Source: Ferroplasma acidiphilum
GTDB lineage: Archaea > Thermoplasmatota > Thermoplasmata > Thermoplasmatales > Thermoplasmataceae
Length of the DNA: 64,000 nt
Assembly: GCF_002078355.1 (NCBI RefSeq)
Contig: NZ_CP015363.1
Coordinates: forward strand, 806,001 to 870,000
Direction: 5' to 3'
Under the pieces are notes generated by a model that did not search any database, was not told the DNA's origin, and saw only the letters and a list, made by a program, of their open reading frames with translations. This document shows positions 1 through 9,781 of this stretch, in pieces; the first letter of the stretch is position 1, and the number at the start of each line of letters is the position of its first letter. A program made the position numbers and the translations under genes.

Positions 1-1160
1 TATAAAGGGTACCTCCTATTGAACATTTCTTTTATTTCATCATTGCATTTATAATATCCGTTCATCTTCCTGAATGCATGCTTTGAATTGTATTCTATTG
101 ATTTATAGTAAAATACCTTCATTGCTGAATCCTCATCAGGGAATGATGATATTGTTTTTACCCTTCTCCTTACCTCTCCATTAAATCGTTCAATAGCATT
201 GGTAGATTTCAATGATCTCCATATACTGGAAGGATAATTATAGAATCTTAATAGCTTTCCCAGATTCTTTTCAGTATTGTATATTACCTTAGGATACTTG
301 TTCTCCCATTTGTATTTAAAATCATTGAATTTTATAATAGCTTCTTCTTTATTATCACATTTAAACATCTTATTCGCATCTATTGTTATTTCATCAATAT
401 CTTTCTCCCTTACATTTGATTTTAATCCTCTTGCATAGTGTATTGTACACAATTGAAACTCTGATCGGGGATATATTTCCATTACTTCCTCATCCAGATT
501 CTTTATTCCATCTGCTACAATTAACAATGGCTCTTTTAATCCTCTATTATACAGGTCTTCCAGTACATCCTTATATGTATTATGTGATTCTTTAACTGTT
601 AAATAGAATCCCAGTAACTCATATTCTCCTGTTTCTTTAATTCCTAATGCAAATATAACAGGCTCTTTATCCACATTTCCCCTTCTTAAATAGAAGAATA
701 ATCCATCTAAAAATACTGCTATATACCTTTTATCCAGTGGCCTGTTAATAAACTTATAAACCTCTTCTATGGTTAAATCTGTTATTCTTGATACTGTGGA
801 TTTAGAATATTTATTTCCTAATATATCCTCCATTATACCTGCTATTCTCCTTGTAGATATGCCATTGGAATACATTGATACTATTAGGTCCTCCATTCCT
901 ATTGATCTGTTATAGGGTTCTATTACCTGTGTATGGAAATTGCTTTCCCTGTCTCTTGGTATGTTTAACTGTTTTATTTCACCATACTTTGTCTTTAGAT
1001 CTCTCTTATATTTTCCATTCTTTATTCCTGGATTATTTTCTAAATATGCATTTAACTCTATTTCCATTAATTTCTCTATTCTTTCCTTTATTGCATTTCT
1101 CAATAATTTATCTATGTCTATGTTCTCAATATCCGATATGTTTATATCTGTATTTTCCAT
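1..1160 (-). CDS. IS256 (Mutator-type) transposase
   Basis: The minus-strand frame opens with ATG at 1158-1160 (MENTDINISDIENID) and stays open to the window edge. It ends in the codons for RRYPL, with the first two bases of a probable TAA at positions 2-1. Features of the Mutator-type family are visible: an N-terminal segment ending in PRDRESNF, an early acidic motif in AVFLDGLFF, a second in LLIVADGIKN, and a C-terminal STNAIERFNGEVRRR segment holding the catalytic glutamate. The predicted length is about 386 aa, normal for the family. C-terminal fragments of close relatives lie at 23070-23370. The gene looks intact. Confidence 0.85.
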   Translation of the reverse strand, partial: MENTDINISDIENIDIDKLLRNAIKERIEKLMEIELNAYLENNPGIKNGKYKRDLKTKYGEIKQLNIPRDRESNFHTQVIEPYNRSIGMEDLIVSMYSNGISTRRIAGIMEDILGNKYSKSTVSRITDLTIEEVYKFINRPLDKRYIAVFLDGLFFYLRRGNVDKEPVIFALGIKETGEYELLGFYLTVKESHNTYKDVLEDLYNRGLKEPLLIVADGIKNLDEEVMEIYPRSEFQLCTIHYARGLKSNVREKDIDEITIDANKMFKCDNKEEAIIKFNDFKYKWENKYPKVIYNTEKNLGKLLRFYNYPSSIWRSLKSTNAIERFNGEVRRRVKTISSFPDEDSAMKVFYYKSIEYNSKHAFRKMNGYYKCNDEIKEMFNRRYPL

Positions 1161-1266
1161 ATTTTATTACCTCCCTGAACAAAAGAGGTATCCTTCTCTG
1201 TTATTTAATGATTGAATTCATTGATAACAGAGGGGTTTATATTTACACATAATTACATACACAACC
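1..1266 (-). mobile_element. IS256-family insertion sequence, cut by the window edge
   Basis: The element spans the transposase at 1-1160 plus its outer end. The terminal inverted repeat at 1238-1266, read on the minus strand, begins GGTTGTGT. It matches the opposite-end repeat seen at 23259-23287 and 23366-23394, which begins GATTGTGT when read inward. The two ends share about 29 bp of imperfect inverted repeat with the same pattern of blocks. The element sits inside the 3' part of an antitoxin gene. The far end lies outside the window. Confidence 0.8.
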
Positions 1267-1698
1267 ATCAACTATTGCTTTCTCCGGATCTGAAATAGAA
1301 ATATATGTATTTTTATCTATATGGTAACCGTAGATTTTTGTATTCTTTAATGTTATAAATTTTATTTTATACCCTTCAATTTCTATATCCTTGTGCCTTT
1401 TTGATGAAATAACATATATTGTATCGTATATCTGAGTTACAAGGTTATAATAAGAAAAAGCAGACGATATCCCTATATAGGATGGTTCCAGAATATTAGA
1501 GGCTATTGCAAATATATCTGTTCCTGGCAGATAGAACTTATTCCTGCCTGCTCTTTTTGCATAGCCGTGTTCTACTAAACGGTTCGCCACCAGTGATGAA
1601 TACTTTATATTGCTATTTTCTATTATTTCTATATCATATGTTCTGAACACGCCTTTATAGTCATTTTTAATTGTATCAAGTAAGTTTATTGTATTCAT
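1243..1698 (-). pseudogene. AbiEi-like type IV antitoxin, 3' end replaced by an IS256 element
   Basis: The 151-aa product has an N-terminal winged-helix-like segment (residues about 1-60, with LVEHGYAKRAGRNKFYLPG). A middle domain follows, ending in ISDPEKAIVDG, the signature found in AbiEi-type antitoxin and regulator proteins. After that motif the reading frame enters the IS terminal repeat at 1266, and the last six codons (CVCNYV) are IS sequence, so the C-terminal domain is lost. A palindrome at 1733-1752 just upstream is a likely autoregulatory site. No intact partner toxin gene is adjacent. A similar C-terminal fragment lies at 3404-3736 and a decayed upstream copy at 54770-54980. Confidence 0.7.
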
Positions 1699-1732
1699 AT
1701 TTCAATATTTTAATTAAGTATATAGCACTATT

Positions 1733-1752
1733 GTTTATCATAATTGATAAAC
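1733..1752. promoter_or_regulatory. Palindromic operator candidate upstream of the AbiEi-like antitoxin
   Basis: Perfect 8-bp arms GTTTATCA and TGATAAAC are separated by 4 bp, 35 bp upstream of the ATG at 1698. AbiEi-type antitoxins are known to repress their own promoters by binding inverted repeats. The core of the palindrome is conserved at 54931-54948 in a decayed copy, which supports a real site. Confidence 0.5.
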
Positions 1753-1886
1753 TATATGTTATAATATTTTTTTAAAATATGTTGTCTATTGAATATAGAA
1801 ACACTGCAATTCAGGGTAAAAACATCCGGAAGTAATGTATATCCATGGTTTTCAAATTATGATTTGTTACAATAATAAAAATAAAT

Positions 1887-3311
1887 TTAACTTTTAACAG
1901 TGATATCACTGCTTCTCCTTTCCTCTTTCCCCCGCGAGAATGATAGAAAAGCACCTAACAGTAGTATTGCCATAGAAACATATAACGAATAATGTATTCC
2001 TGACATAAATGATGTAGATACACCACCCACAAGTTTGCCAACGCCTGCAAAAACTTCAAACGCAACGCTTCTGGGTACGCCCAGGCTGGCAATGGAGACC
2101 GAGATAACAAAACTTCCCAGCATGCCTATATTTGCCAGCGTGCGAAGGAAACCGGAAGACATCCCGTAAAGTTCTTTTGGGGAATTTGCCATAACCGCAC
2201 TGTTGTTAGCAGGGAAGAACATTGATGATCCAGTACCTGAAATCCCTGAGGCAATTAAAACTATGTAAAGCGTGGAATTCACAGTAATTAATGAATAAAC
2301 GATAATAGCACCAGCCATCATTAAAAGCCCCACAGTTGCCGGTATACGGGAACCTATCCTGTCTGCAAGCCTCCCAAAATATGGGCCAAGCATGCTGCCT
2401 ATTACATATCCTGGCAATAACAGCAATGCACTGTCGAATGGGGATAATCCCCTCACACCCTGCAAATACATTATAATAATAAACACAACTGCTAAAAATC
2501 CCAGGCTCTGAAAAAAGGATGCAAATAATGAATAAGACAATATCTTAATCCTGAACACTTTTAATGGCAATAACGGCTTTGCAACTTTTGTTTCTATGTA
2601 TATGAACAGTAAAATCAAAAGCGCTCCAAAACCCATTAATGCGAGGTTAAATGTTGTAATGCCGGAAGTTGAAATATTTACACCCGCATATGATATGGAT
2701 ATTAGAGCAGCTCCAAGTGTTGACATACCTGGCAAATCAAGTTTGTTCCTTACCGGTGTGCTCCTGTTAATGAATTTAATCGCGTAATAGATAGCAAATA
2801 TGCCTATGGGAACATTTATGTAAAATATATATCTCCACCCAATAAATGTGGTAATTACTCCGCCTAGAACTATTCCCAGCATCGCACCTGCATTGTAACC
2901 TACCGCTGTATACCCGTACACTCTTCCCCTTTTATTGGGAAGAAAATTATCAGCTATTATTGCGCCACTGTTTGACTGGACCATAGCTGTTCCGATACCC
3001 TGTATAACCCTGAAAGATATGAGTTCTATTATATCTGCTGATGCACCGCATAGTGCAGATCCAATCGTAAATATGGCAATGCCGGAAATAAAGATATTTT
3101 TTCTTGCCAGTATGTCACCAAGCCTCCCCAGCTGTGTTGTACCCACAGCTATAACCAGAAGATAAATCAGGATAATCCATATTGATAGGGAAAGCTGGGT
3201 TTTTAAACTATCTGTTATGGTGGGCAGTGCAAGCAGGACTATGGTGGAATCCACAGCACCCATTAAAACGGCAAGCAAAAGTGATATAATCAACTTGAAA
3301 GAAGCATCCAT
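1887..3311 (-). CDS. MFS drug exporter, DHA2-type (14-TM)
   Basis: A multispanning membrane protein of about 474 aa. The early motif MGAVDSTIVLLALPTI is typical of the EmrB/QacA group, and GRLGDILARKNIF is MFS motif A in the loop between helices 2 and 3. VIQGIGTAMVQ and GYNAGAMLGIVLGG resemble motifs B and C. The extra pair of central helices fits the 14-TM DHA2 family, which extrudes drugs or other amphiphiles using the proton gradient. A longer frame begins at a TTG at 3350. The ATG at 3311 is preferred because an AT-rich TATA-like stretch lies 22-33 bp upstream, as in leaderless archaeal genes. The substrate is unknown. Confidence 0.88.
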   Translation of the reverse strand: MDASFKLIISLLLAVLMGAVDSTIVLLALPTITDSLKTQLSLSIWIILIYLLVIAVGTTQLGRLGDILARKNIFISGIAIFTIGSALCGASADIIELISFRVIQGIGTAMVQSNSGAIIADNFLPNKRGRVYGYTAVGYNAGAMLGIVLGGVITTFIGWRYIFYINVPIGIFAIYYAIKFINRSTPVRNKLDLPGMSTLGAALISISYAGVNISTSGITTFNLALMGFGALLILLFIYIETKVAKPLLPLKVFRIKILSYSLFASFFQSLGFLAVVFIIIMYLQGVRGLSPFDSALLLLPGYVIGSMLGPYFGRLADRIGSRIPATVGLLMMAGAIIVYSLITVNSTLYIVLIASGISGTGSSMFFPANNSAVMANSPKELYGMSSGFLRTLANIGMLGSFVISVSIASLGVPRSVAFEVFAGVGKLVGGVSTSFMSGIHYSLYVSMAILLLGAFLSFSRGKEERRSSDITVKS

Positions 3312-3403
3312 TGAGATAAAATTATAATAAGGTATTAAAATATTTAGCAATAAACCGGATGAGGATGGATCGATAAGGTCTCAAGAACCGGGTTATAAAC
3401 CCC

Positions 3404-3736
3404 TCATGAAATTTTTATCATCCTTTTTTCGTATTCTAGAAGTTTTACTTTATCAATCTTTTTTCTGATCGACTCCAGTGTTTCTTCGCTCAGTTTTATA
3501 TGATAATAGTTAAAATCAATCAGTGTCTTTTCTACATCTGAAACAGGAACAAAAACTCCTCCGTAATTAACATACTCGAAACCAAAAAAACGGGCTCTAT
3601 CTATTCTGTGCAGGATTACCCTTGTACCCATGATTTCCCTGACTCCGCGATGGCTCTTCCTATTACCATAATGACAGGGACATATTCCCGCCCCAAGATT
3701 TTCCTCACAGTCAGTATGTATTGAACTTTGTACCAT
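3404..3736 (-). pseudogene. C-terminal fragment of an AbiEi-like antitoxin
   Basis: From about residue 37 the 110-aa frame reads like the second half of AbiEi-type proteins: TRVILHRIDRARFFGFEYV, then VPVSDVEKTLIDFNYY. It parallels the segment ending in SDPEKAIVDG of the gene at 1243-1698. The first about 35 residues look like out-of-frame sequence and no DNA-binding domain is present, so the gene is probably 5'-degraded. No toxin gene is next to it. It may once have belonged to the same kind of toxin-antitoxin locus as its neighbour. Confidence 0.55.
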
Positions 3737-3842
3737 CTATAAAATCAGACACACTTATATCGAGATTTATATAATTATTTTAAAATTTTGTTATTTTATC
3801 CGTTAGCTGAAACACTATATACTGTTTAACATATTTTTATCT

Positions 3843-4739
3843 ATGGCAATATGCCCTGTATGCAACTTAAAATTCGGCAATAATGATTTTCTGGCACTAT
3901 CGGAACATTTCACAGGGAAAGCTAAAGACAGCGACGCTCTTCATGTTATGTGGCTGAACCGGAATATTACAAAAACAAAGGCAGATAAAAACAGTTTAGA
4001 ACTATTATTTAGAAACCTTTACGATCTCAATGGCGAAGGAATAAAATCATGGATAGTTAATAGGTTCGTTTCAGAATACAGGGGAAATAATCCGCATCCA
4101 TTTATAATAAAAATGCAGGATTATAATAAATATATCATGGAGGGCTATGCTGTAGAACATTATTTTTTCCTGAAGCAATGGGTAAGGTCATGTTCCGCTG
4201 TAATATCCAAAACTGACTATAAGGATGTCCAGACATATGAAATGGAGAATATGACAACAGAATACTTTGGAAACGGCAAAAAGTCACACATTGAACTTTT
4301 GCTCGACATGGCTGAAGGCTTCGGAATCAGCAGAAAGAAGATAATGGAAACAAAACCACTAAAAAACACCGAAAAAGCAATTAGCAGATGGCGTGAAATA
4401 GCACAGAAGAATGAGTGGATAGAAATTATGGCTGCAATGCATTCCCTTGAACTTATAGCTAATAGTGCATTAAGGCCATACGGAGCTAGATATAATTACT
4501 TCAATCTTGATGCCTTTGACAACAATAATGTGCCGGAAACTGTAAAGGCATTCCTTATGGAAGGTTACCATAGTGATAATGCACATTCCATGGGGGCATT
4601 AAATATTATAGAAAAATACAGCAGGGATTACAATATTGAAAATATACAGGACGCCTATCTGGCTTCCACCTATGTGTTTTATAACTATCTGGAGGCAAGG
4701 ATTGAAAGGGGTGAGATGATTGAAAACAAACAATACTGA
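3843..4739 (+). CDS. TenA/PqqC-like (heme-oxygenase fold) protein with N-terminal zinc finger
   Basis: The 298-aa product starts with a possible zinc site CPVCNLKF, with HF and LH histidines near residues 21-34. A helical domain follows with spaced Glu/His motifs (EHYFFLKQW, HIELLLDMAEGFG, HSLELIA, YHSDNAHSMGAL), the pattern of the heme-oxygenase-like TenA/PqqC/CADD superfamily, many members of which bind metal. The last codons overlap the next gene, so the two are probably co-translated. The exact reaction is not evident. The family assignment rests on motif spacing only. Confidence 0.6.
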   Translation: MAICPVCNLKFGNNDFLALSEHFTGKAKDSDALHVMWLNRNITKTKADKNSLELLFRNLYDLNGEGIKSWIVNRFVSEYRGNNPHPFIIKMQDYNKYIMEGYAVEHYFFLKQWVRSCSAVISKTDYKDVQTYEMENMTTEYFGNGKKSHIELLLDMAEGFGISRKKIMETKPLKNTEKAISRWREIAQKNEWIEIMAAMHSLELIANSALRPYGARYNYFNLDAFDNNNVPETVKAFLMEGYHSDNAHSMGALNIIEKYSRDYNIENIQDAYLASTYVFYNYLEARIERGEMIENKQY

Positions 4740-5013
4740 GGGATGCGCATTATGCAATGCAACCTGGGGAGAATACTACAGGGAAATAGAAGGAGAAAAC
4801 ATGTTTTTCTGCTGCAATATATGTGCAGATATACTGGAAGGCATGGTAAACAAGGTTAAGGATGAAACAGGGTGGAACAAAATAGATTACCTGGAATTAC
4901 ATGGAAATTATAGCAGTGGAAGGACATGTACAGCGAAATCCGGAAATGAAGAATTCAAATATTATTACAGGACATATGGTGATGGAAGAGTAATGGAATA
5001 TAAAAAATTATGA
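4720..5013 (+). CDS. TA0938-family small zinc-binding protein
   Basis: The 97-aa protein has paired cysteines C-A-L-C near residue 9 and CCNICADIL near residue 31, which form a compact zinc site. It ends with a TYGDGRVMEYKK tail. It resembles the small Thermoplasma protein TA0938, whose cellular role is not established. The start is a TTG at 4720 preceded by GGTGAG at 4710-4715, inside the end of the upstream TenA-like gene (stop at 4739). This points to translational coupling and a joint function. Confidence 0.6.
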   Translation: MKTNNTEGCALCNATWGEYYREIEGENMFFCCNICADILEGMVNKVKDETGWNKIDYLELHGNYSSGRTCTAKSGNEEFKYYYRTYGDGRVMEYKKL

Positions 5014-5221
5014 ATCTATAAGGTTTAAGGATGAATTAAAATATCTACATTTAACAATATATCTTTATTTCTTTGCTTACAAAGGTATTGCTGATTTATG
5101 TTAGAAATGAATAGCACCAAATTAAAAGAATATGTATTGTGTGATAAGGTACATTATTTTTGTAAATTATGAATATCTTTGTTGCCTGTTCATAGAATTT
5201 AAATTATTATATACGTGATTC

Positions 5222-5246
5222 AATCAATGGCGCTATACCATTGATT
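5222..5246. promoter_or_regulatory. 9-bp inverted repeat upstream of the S9 peptidase promoter
   Basis: Perfect arms AATCAATGG and CCATTGATT flank a 7-bp spacer (cgctata). The repeat ends about 31 bp before the ATG at 5278, directly upstream of an AT-rich TATA-like stretch at about 5255-5268. This is a suitable place for a regulator to control the leaderless peptidase promoter. The regulator is unknown. Confidence 0.4.
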
Positions 5247-5277
5247 TAATAAAAAAATATTTAAATATAATCATTAT

Positions 5278-7062
5278 ATGAAAATTATGGATGCAGAAAA
5301 AGCCTACAGTATTAGACTTGCCGGAGAGATTGTAACAGAGGGTGATAAAACATTTTTCACTGAAAAATACATAAAGGGCACTAAATATTCATCGAATATT
5401 TATTCCATTGTTTCTAAAAATATAATGCAGGTTACAAATGGTGGCGCTGAAAAAATGCCATTTTATAAAGACGGCGTTCTATATTATATCAAATACAGTG
5501 AGGAAACTGAAACTTTAATGAAATTAAAATCCCTGTCAGAGCCTGAAATAATATGCACTTTTTACAAAATTAAAAAATATTTAATCTCAGAACATGGAAT
5601 TTTTGTTATAGCATTGGAAAAAACGGATGATAGTAAACCTTTTGCAACTACAAGAATTAAGTACAGGTTTAACGGGAGAGGGTTGCTCAGATCAAAGTAC
5701 AGCCTTTATGCTGTAGATAAAGCTCCCCATAAAATATATTCTGGAGATTTTGATGTTGAAGATATACAGTGCAATAATTCAAGATTTATTATTCAAACGA
5801 CTGAAGAAAGTGATGATGATGGGATGTCTAACCTGTATGAAATAAATAAAGATGGCAATAAAATCAAAAAAATTACCGGAAAGCCCGGTGTAATACATGG
5901 GTATTCAATTTCAGATAAGGGGCGTATAGCCGTTTCTATGCACGAAAATTTGAATCCGTGGGAAGTAAACAGGATAGCATACCCTGAAGAGGGAAAATAT
6001 CTACTGGTAGGAAAAGATAGCAATGATTCAATTTTGACTGACCTATTTTTTACGCCTTCTTATAAAATGAAATATAACGGTGATGTATTATATGCCATAG
6101 CTCAGGAAGGTTCTTCATCCAGCATATACGCTATAGAAGGAGAGAAGGTAACAAAGAGAACTGAGGTAAGGGGCAAACTGATAGATTTTGATGTTGCTGG
6201 CGTTTCAGGGAAGGAAAAGATATCATATATCTATTCAACCCCGGAGCATCCTTCAATGGTGGTTAATGGCGATAGCTACAACATAAATGAAGAAGTTGCA
6301 GGGATTGCACCGTATGTAGAGGGAATGGATAATGGAGAATACTTCTTTATGCTGAAAGACCCTGCTGCACCAACGCTGGTTTTCATTCACGGCGGTCCTC
6401 AAACTGCATATGGTTACCTGTATTATATAGAATTCCAATACTTTTACCAGAATGGGTATAATATACTTTATACAAATCCTCCTGGAAGTACCGGATACGG
6501 CCAGCCATATGAAGAAGAATGTGTGGGTGACTGGGGAAACAAAGATTTTGAATATATTAAAAAAGCCATGAAAAGCGTTATGGAAAAATATAAAGTTGTA
6601 GACAATTTCGCCGTTACAGGTGGTTCATATGGTGGATTCATGACTAACTGGATAGTGACACACAGCAATATATTCAAGTGCGGGATTTCTGAAAGGAGCA
6701 TTTCCAATATGTTAAGCATGGTAGGAACCAGTGACATAGGTTACTGGTTCAATACTTTGCAGTTAAAGATAACAGATCCTTACAGCGCTGAGGGAATTAA
6801 AAAGCTAATGGAATATTCTCCGATCAGCTATATTAAAAATGTAAAAACGCCAGTTATGCTAATAACCGGAGAAGAGGATTACAGGTGCCCGATTGAACAG
6901 GCAGAGCAGTTTTATGTTGCCCTGAAGCTTAACAATGTAGATGCAGAACTGGTAAGGTATCCTGGAGACAACCATGAACATGCCAGATCAGGAGTTCCAG
7001 AAAATATGAAGGACAGGCTTACAAGAAAACTTGCCTGGTTTGATAAATATTTAAAAAATTAA
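5278..7062 (+). CDS. S9 family serine peptidase (prolyl oligopeptidase / acylaminoacyl-peptidase type)
   Basis: The 594-aa protein has an N-terminal beta-propeller-like half and a C-terminal alpha/beta hydrolase domain. The hydrolase carries the oxyanion region FIHGGPQTAYG, the nucleophile motif GGSYGG with Ser450, Asp534 in GEEDYRC and His566 in GDNHEHA. Members cleave short peptides or remove acylated N-terminal residues, usually in the cytoplasm, and are common in peptide-using Thermoplasmatales. No signal peptide is seen. The ATG at 5278 follows a TATA-like element without a Shine-Dalgarno, so the mRNA is probably leaderless. The gene stands alone and converges with the MFS gene at 7080. 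Confidence 0.92.
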   Translation: MKIMDAEKAYSIRLAGEIVTEGDKTFFTEKYIKGTKYSSNIYSIVSKNIMQVTNGGAEKMPFYKDGVLYYIKYSEETETLMKLKSLSEPEIICTFYKIKKYLISEHGIFVIALEKTDDSKPFATTRIKYRFNGRGLLRSKYSLYAVDKAPHKIYSGDFDVEDIQCNNSRFIIQTTEESDDDGMSNLYEINKDGNKIKKITGKPGVIHGYSISDKGRIAVSMHENLNPWEVNRIAYPEEGKYLLVGKDSNDSILTDLFFTPSYKMKYNGDVLYAIAQEGSSSSIYAIEGEKVTKRTEVRGKLIDFDVAGVSGKEKISYIYSTPEHPSMVVNGDSYNINEEVAGIAPYVEGMDNGEYFFMLKDPAAPTLVFIHGGPQTAYGYLYYIEFQYFYQNGYNILYTNPPGSTGYGQPYEEECVGDWGNKDFEYIKKAMKSVMEKYKVVDNFAVTGGSYGGFMTNWIVTHSNIFKCGISERSISNMLSMVGTSDIGYWFNTLQLKITDPYSAEGIKKLMEYSPISYIKNVKTPVMLITGEEDYRCPIEQAEQFYVALKLNNVDAELVRYPGDNHEHARSGVPENMKDRLTRKLAWFDKYLKN

Positions 7063-7079
7063 TTTTAAAGTTATAAAAT

Positions 7080-8297
7080 TTATAAACCCTCTTTAATCTG
7101 TTCCTTTGCAACCTCTTTCGTTGATTTCGGGAATTTCATGAACAGGGTTATTATAAGTGCTATTGCTGCCGGTATGATCATAAAATAAAGCATTCCAGAT
7201 CTGAATGTGGTTACAGTAATGTATGAAGCAAGCAGCAGTGGGCCTATTATTCCGCCTATGTTGAAAAACATAAGGATTGCTCCACTTGCGCTCCCAACTG
7301 CCTCATCTTTTACCATATCCTGTCCGGAGGCTGGAGTTAGCACTGAAAATATTGACCATCCGGTTCCAAACATAATAGTAAGGAAAATAAATGCTATATA
7401 ATTCTTAGGGGCATAAGTTATGGTCACAATCGCAATAAATACAAGCAGAATTCCAATTACCAGTATTGGTTTTCTTCCTATCTTATCGCTTGCAAATCCA
7501 GCCGGAAGCCCGAAAATTATTCCACCAACACCCAGCATTGATATTAAAACTGCTCCCTCGGCACTGGAAAATTTGATAATAGTCAACAGGAATTCTGAAT
7601 AATAGCCGAGCATATTTAGAAGAGTAAAGCCGAAGAAAAACATAGCCAGTATGGGAAATATAGTATATTTATTAAGGGCAAGTTTCAATGGATTCTTCGC
7701 TTTTGTTTCTTTTTTGAAAACAGATGGTATAATCATGAAGAATATGATTGCTACTATAAAGCCAAGAACTCCAGATATCAGGAATGGTAGATGATAATCA
7801 GGCAGGAATGGCAGGAAAATATAGGGAGCCGCTGTAGTTCCTACTCCGGCAAGTACGCCCCATAGCATCGTTCCGCTTCCCCTAAATTCCGGATTTGCAT
7901 CGCCCAGGACACCAATTGAAGATGCTTGAAACATCCCGACACCAAAACCTACTATTAATCTGGATAGCAAGACTTCAATAGCCGTAGTAGAGTAACCGGT
8001 AGCTATAGTAAAGATAGAGAATATTAATATGGAAACTGTAACCGTGATTTTTGGTGAAAAACGATCGAACAGAAATCCCCCTATTAAACTAAATATGGCT
8101 ATTCCAGCAGCGTATCCACTTATTAATATTCCTAAAAAATACAGAGGCAGGTGTACATTACTAATTATATATGGTGCAGCATATGTGTAGGCTGACCCAT
8201 CAAAATCCACAATCAAAGCAGGCAACGCTCCTGCTACAAAAATAACAAACAGGCCTAATCTACTTTTAATTCCTATTTCTCTGGCTGTTAATGACAC
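7080..8297 (-). CDS. MFS transporter (12-TM)
   Basis: The 405-aa polytopic protein has FSLIGGFLFDRFSPK and the second-half counterpart FGLPAGFASDKIGRKPILV, the two MFS A-type motifs of a 12-helix permease. RLIVGFGVGMFQASS is also characteristic. The overall pattern resembles metabolite or aromatic-acid carriers, but no substrate can be assigned from sequence alone. The gene is convergent with the S9 peptidase, 18 bp away, and appears monocistronic. Confidence 0.88.
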   Translation of the reverse strand: MSLTAREIGIKSRLGLFVIFVAGALPALIVDFDGSAYTYAAPYIISNVHLPLYFLGILISGYAAGIAIFSLIGGFLFDRFSPKITVTVSILIFSIFTIATGYSTTAIEVLLSRLIVGFGVGMFQASSIGVLGDANPEFRGSGTMLWGVLAGVGTTAAPYIFLPFLPDYHLPFLISGVLGFIVAIIFFMIIPSVFKKETKAKNPLKLALNKYTIFPILAMFFFGFTLLNMLGYYSEFLLTIIKFSSAEGAVLISMLGVGGIIFGLPAGFASDKIGRKPILVIGILLVFIAIVTITYAPKNYIAFIFLTIMFGTGWSIFSVLTPASGQDMVKDEAVGSASGAILMFFNIGGIIGPLLLASYITVTTFRSGMLYFMIIPAAIALIITLFMKFPKSTKEVAKEQIKEGL

Positions 8298-8602
8298 TTT
8301 CTAGCATGGTTCTATACTATTTAAGTGTTTTTAAGGTTTTTATATTCCTATCTTTCCATAACTATTTCCTATATGCACTATTAAAAAATATATAATAGAG
8401 CGATTTCAAGATATTATATATTTATCTCAATATTAAGGTTATTTCGCTGCCTGAGGGTTAACTGTATAATGTAGTTATAACCTATCTTCTCTGATTTTTT
8501 AGGGTTTCATTAATTCCCTTAAGATATGGTTTAAACATCCTTGTCTAAAGATTTTCACCACAGTTCTATTATGGCATTATTCATGATCCCCTCGCAAGGA
8601 AG

Positions 8603-8622
8603 CCTATGACTTCAGTCATAGG
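8603..8622. repeat. IS200/IS605-type terminal hairpin
   Basis: A perfect stem-loop, CCTATGAC-ttca-GTCATAGG, lies 45 bp before the TnpB frame. Subterminal hairpins of this form mark the ends of IS200/IS605 elements, which are recognised as folded single strands. It could be the left end of this element or a relic of another copy. Confidence 0.5.
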
Positions 8623-8666
8623 AGGGATTGCGACAATTTCATATATTGAATTTATATTTGAATAAT

Positions 8667-9781
8667 GTGCTTAAAACCCTTCAAATTAAATTGCTTCCAG
8701 ACGATAATCAGAAAAACATACTCCTTAGCACATTCAAAAAATCCAATGAAGCATGTAATTTTGTCTCTAAAATAGCTGGGATAATAAAATATATAATAAA
8801 ATACCCCTCCAGAAATTAGTATATTATGATATTAGAAACAAATTCGGATTATCAGCACAGTTAACCATAAGAGTTATTGCAAAGGTTGTGGACACTTATT
8901 TAACTGATAGATCAGTATTCCATGAGTTCCGTGAATACGGTTCAATAGTATATGACCAGAGAGTTATGAGCTTTAAAGGCATGGATGAAGTAAGCCTTAA
9001 CACTATCAATGGAAGAATAAAAATACTCATAACCATTGGAAAATACGGTGAAATACCATTCAATAGAATGAGGGGCCAATGTGACCTTGTAAGGAGGCAT
9101 AAGCTCTTCTATCTAATGGTAAGTGTTGATGTACCCGAACAACCATCTATAAAACCTAAGAATATCATAGGGGTAGATATGGGTATAGTAAACATCTCCG
9201 TTGATTCCACCGGAAAATACTATTCCGGAGAAAAAGTAAAGGAAGTAAGGGGACACAATTTAGATCTACGCTCCAGATTGCAATCAGTAAATACCAGATC
9301 AGCGAAAAGGCATCTTAAGAAGCTTTCAGGAAAGGAGCATAGGTTTGCTACAAATACCAACCATATAATATCTAAAAATATTGTAAAGAAAGCTAAGGGC
9401 ACCTCTTCCGCTATTGCCATTGAAGATCTCAGTGGTATAAGAATGAGGGAAACTGTTAAGAAAGGAAATAGATATATCCATAATTCATGGGCTTTCTACC
9501 AGCTCAGGCTGTTTATTGAGTACAAAGCTATGGAAGCAGGCATTCCCGTTATTGTTAGAGATCCACACAACACAAGCAGGGAATGCCCCAACTGCCATAC
9601 TATTTCTAAAAAGAACCGGCCTGAGAGGTCTATATTTAAATGCATTTCCTGTGGAGTAAAGGGAGAAGCAGATTATATTGCTTCTCTTAATATCAGGAAC
9701 AGGGCTGTTGCCAACCAGCCTATTGTAGCGGGTGATTTTTTTGTCCATTGTGACAGCCCAGTTGCAAGCTCACTGCTTTAG
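8667..9781 (+). pseudogene. tnpB: Frameshifted IS605-type TnpB (RNA-guided nuclease family)
   Basis: The N-terminal part (GTG at 8667, LKTLQIKLLPDDNQ) is in one frame and stops at 8819. The rest continues in another frame from about 8804 to 9781, so a small indel near 8795-8805 breaks the gene. The C-terminal part retains RuvC-like residues (numbering from the ATG at 8888): D97 in GVDMGIVN, E179 in AIEDLSGIR and D262 in ADYIASLNI. It also has a zinc ribbon C233/C236/C252/C255. TnpB proteins are guided by an RNA from the element's right end. No TnpA transposase is present, so this copy is probably immobile and non-functional. Confidence 0.85.

Noticed and set aside
383-1252. Plus-strand frames at 383-595, 875-1252 and 940-1215
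   Set aside because: They are antisense shadows of the IS256 transposase on the minus strand, with low-complexity hydrophobic translations.
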